Shown one piece after another: positions 6,755-7,179 of a stretch of DNA of 7,179 bases. This DNA comes from an uncultured Clostridium sp. (GTDB taxonomy: Bacteria > Bacillota > Clostridia > TANB77 > CAG-508): positions 1 to 7,179 of the forward strand of contig USQA01000060.1 in the NCBI GenBank assembly GCA_900556695.1, in the 5' to 3' direction. Position 1 is the stretch's first letter. Each line of letters begins with the position of its first letter. The position numbers were made by a program, and so were the translations under genes. The notes beneath the pieces are model-generated. The model saw only the letters and a program-made list of their open reading frames with translations. It did not search any database and was not told the origin of the DNA.

Positions 6755-7179
6755 ATGAGAAAAAGAGAATTTAAAAATATAGAGTGGAGTGTAGTAATAA
6801 TTGCAATTATCCTTTGTATAATAGGGCTAGTTGCATTATTTTCTGCAACTCAGGAAACAGAACATGATGAATTCAATAAACAATGTATATGGCTTGCTGT
6901 TAGTTTAGTTATAATGGTTATTATAATGCTAATGGATTATGAAACAATGGCAAAAGTAGCACCTATTATATATGGAATTTTTATTTTGCTATTAATAGGT
7001 GTGTTATTTACAACGCCTGTAAATGGAGCTACTAGCTGGTTTAATATAGGATTTTTTTCTTTCCAACCAGGAGAATTTGCTAAAGTTTTTGTAATATTAT
7101 TTTTAGCTTTAGCAATAACTAGAATAAAACAAAAAGGAAATAAAGAAATAAATAAGATATCTAAACTTGCAATTATTTT
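6755..7179 (+). CDS. rodA: RodA/FtsW-family peptidoglycan polymerase, 5' part
   Basis: These SEDS proteins are multi-pass membrane glycosyltransferases that polymerise lipid II with a partner penicillin-binding protein, RodA during elongation and FtsW at the septum. The 141 visible residues include membrane segments near 12-30, 44-60, 68-86 and 108-123. The early GLVALFSAT (24-32) and the signature NGATSWFNIGFFSFQPGEFAK (90-110) are typical of the family, with Gly where QPSE is usual. The gene is cut by the window edge; full-length members are about 370-400 residues. ATG 6755 follows a weak purine-rich site (AAAGAGATGG, 6741-6750), 21 bases after minE, so it probably depends on translation through minE. 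RodA is preferred over FtsW because clostridial min operons usually carry rodA here; the N-terminal part alone does not prove it. Confidence 0.87.
   Translation, partial: MRKREFKNIEWSVVIIAIILCIIGLVALFSATQETEHDEFNKQCIWLAVSLVIMVIIMLMDYETMAKVAPIIYGIFILLLIGVLFTTPVNGATSWFNIGFFSFQPGEFAKVFVILFLALAITRIKQKGNKEINKISKLAII

Overview
The window looks like a very AT-rich, spore-forming member of the Clostridia, most likely an uncultured gut lineage. The evidence is strong codon bias (AGA, ATA, AAA, TTA), clear Shine-Dalgarno sites before nearly every gene, a spoIVFA-spoIVFB pair, a MinD-MinE-RodA division and cell-shape cluster, and the clostridial 'GITLIALVITIIVL' type of prepilin leader.

Layout. Bases 1-134 (minus strand) hold the 5' end of a small secreted protein. 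It is richer in GC, has no Shine-Dalgarno site and looks Bacteroidetes-like, so it may be a chimeric contig end. From 215 the plus strand carries spoIVFA (M23/LytM membrane protein, with a one-base frameshift inside its catalytic HLH motif) and spoIVFB (M50 intramembrane protease). A large pilin-like protein with a formylglycine-generating-enzyme (FGE)-like C-terminal fold follows 44 bp later (1804-3516).

The 402-bp interval 3517-3918 has no long gene but is not empty. It holds a candidate promoter, a 51-codon ORF with a good ribosome site that contains a (CA)16 microsatellite, and a long terminator-like hairpin in which that ORF stops. Next comes a second pilin-like gene (3919-5139). Its last ~130 coding bases are about 52% GC in an otherwise AT-rich gene and encode the C-type-lectin-like C-terminus, the signature of a diversified cassette. 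A terminator (5154-5191) and a good SigA-type promoter (5277-5305) separate this from the minD-minE-rodA operon, which runs off the right edge.

How the parts fit. SpoIVFA/SpoIVFB are mother-cell proteins that control sigma-K activation late in sporulation. MinD/MinE position the division septum, and RodA polymerises peptidoglycan during elongation. In many Clostridia these gene groups lie close together with min-rodA first. Here the spoIVF pair comes first and two surface-protein genes sit between the groups. Those two genes and the repeat-bearing leader form the most unusual part: possibly a variable surface adhesin with two layers of variability, on/off switching through the CA repeat and sequence variation in the C-terminal cassette. 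Both ideas are inferences. No reverse transcriptase or template repeat lies in this window.
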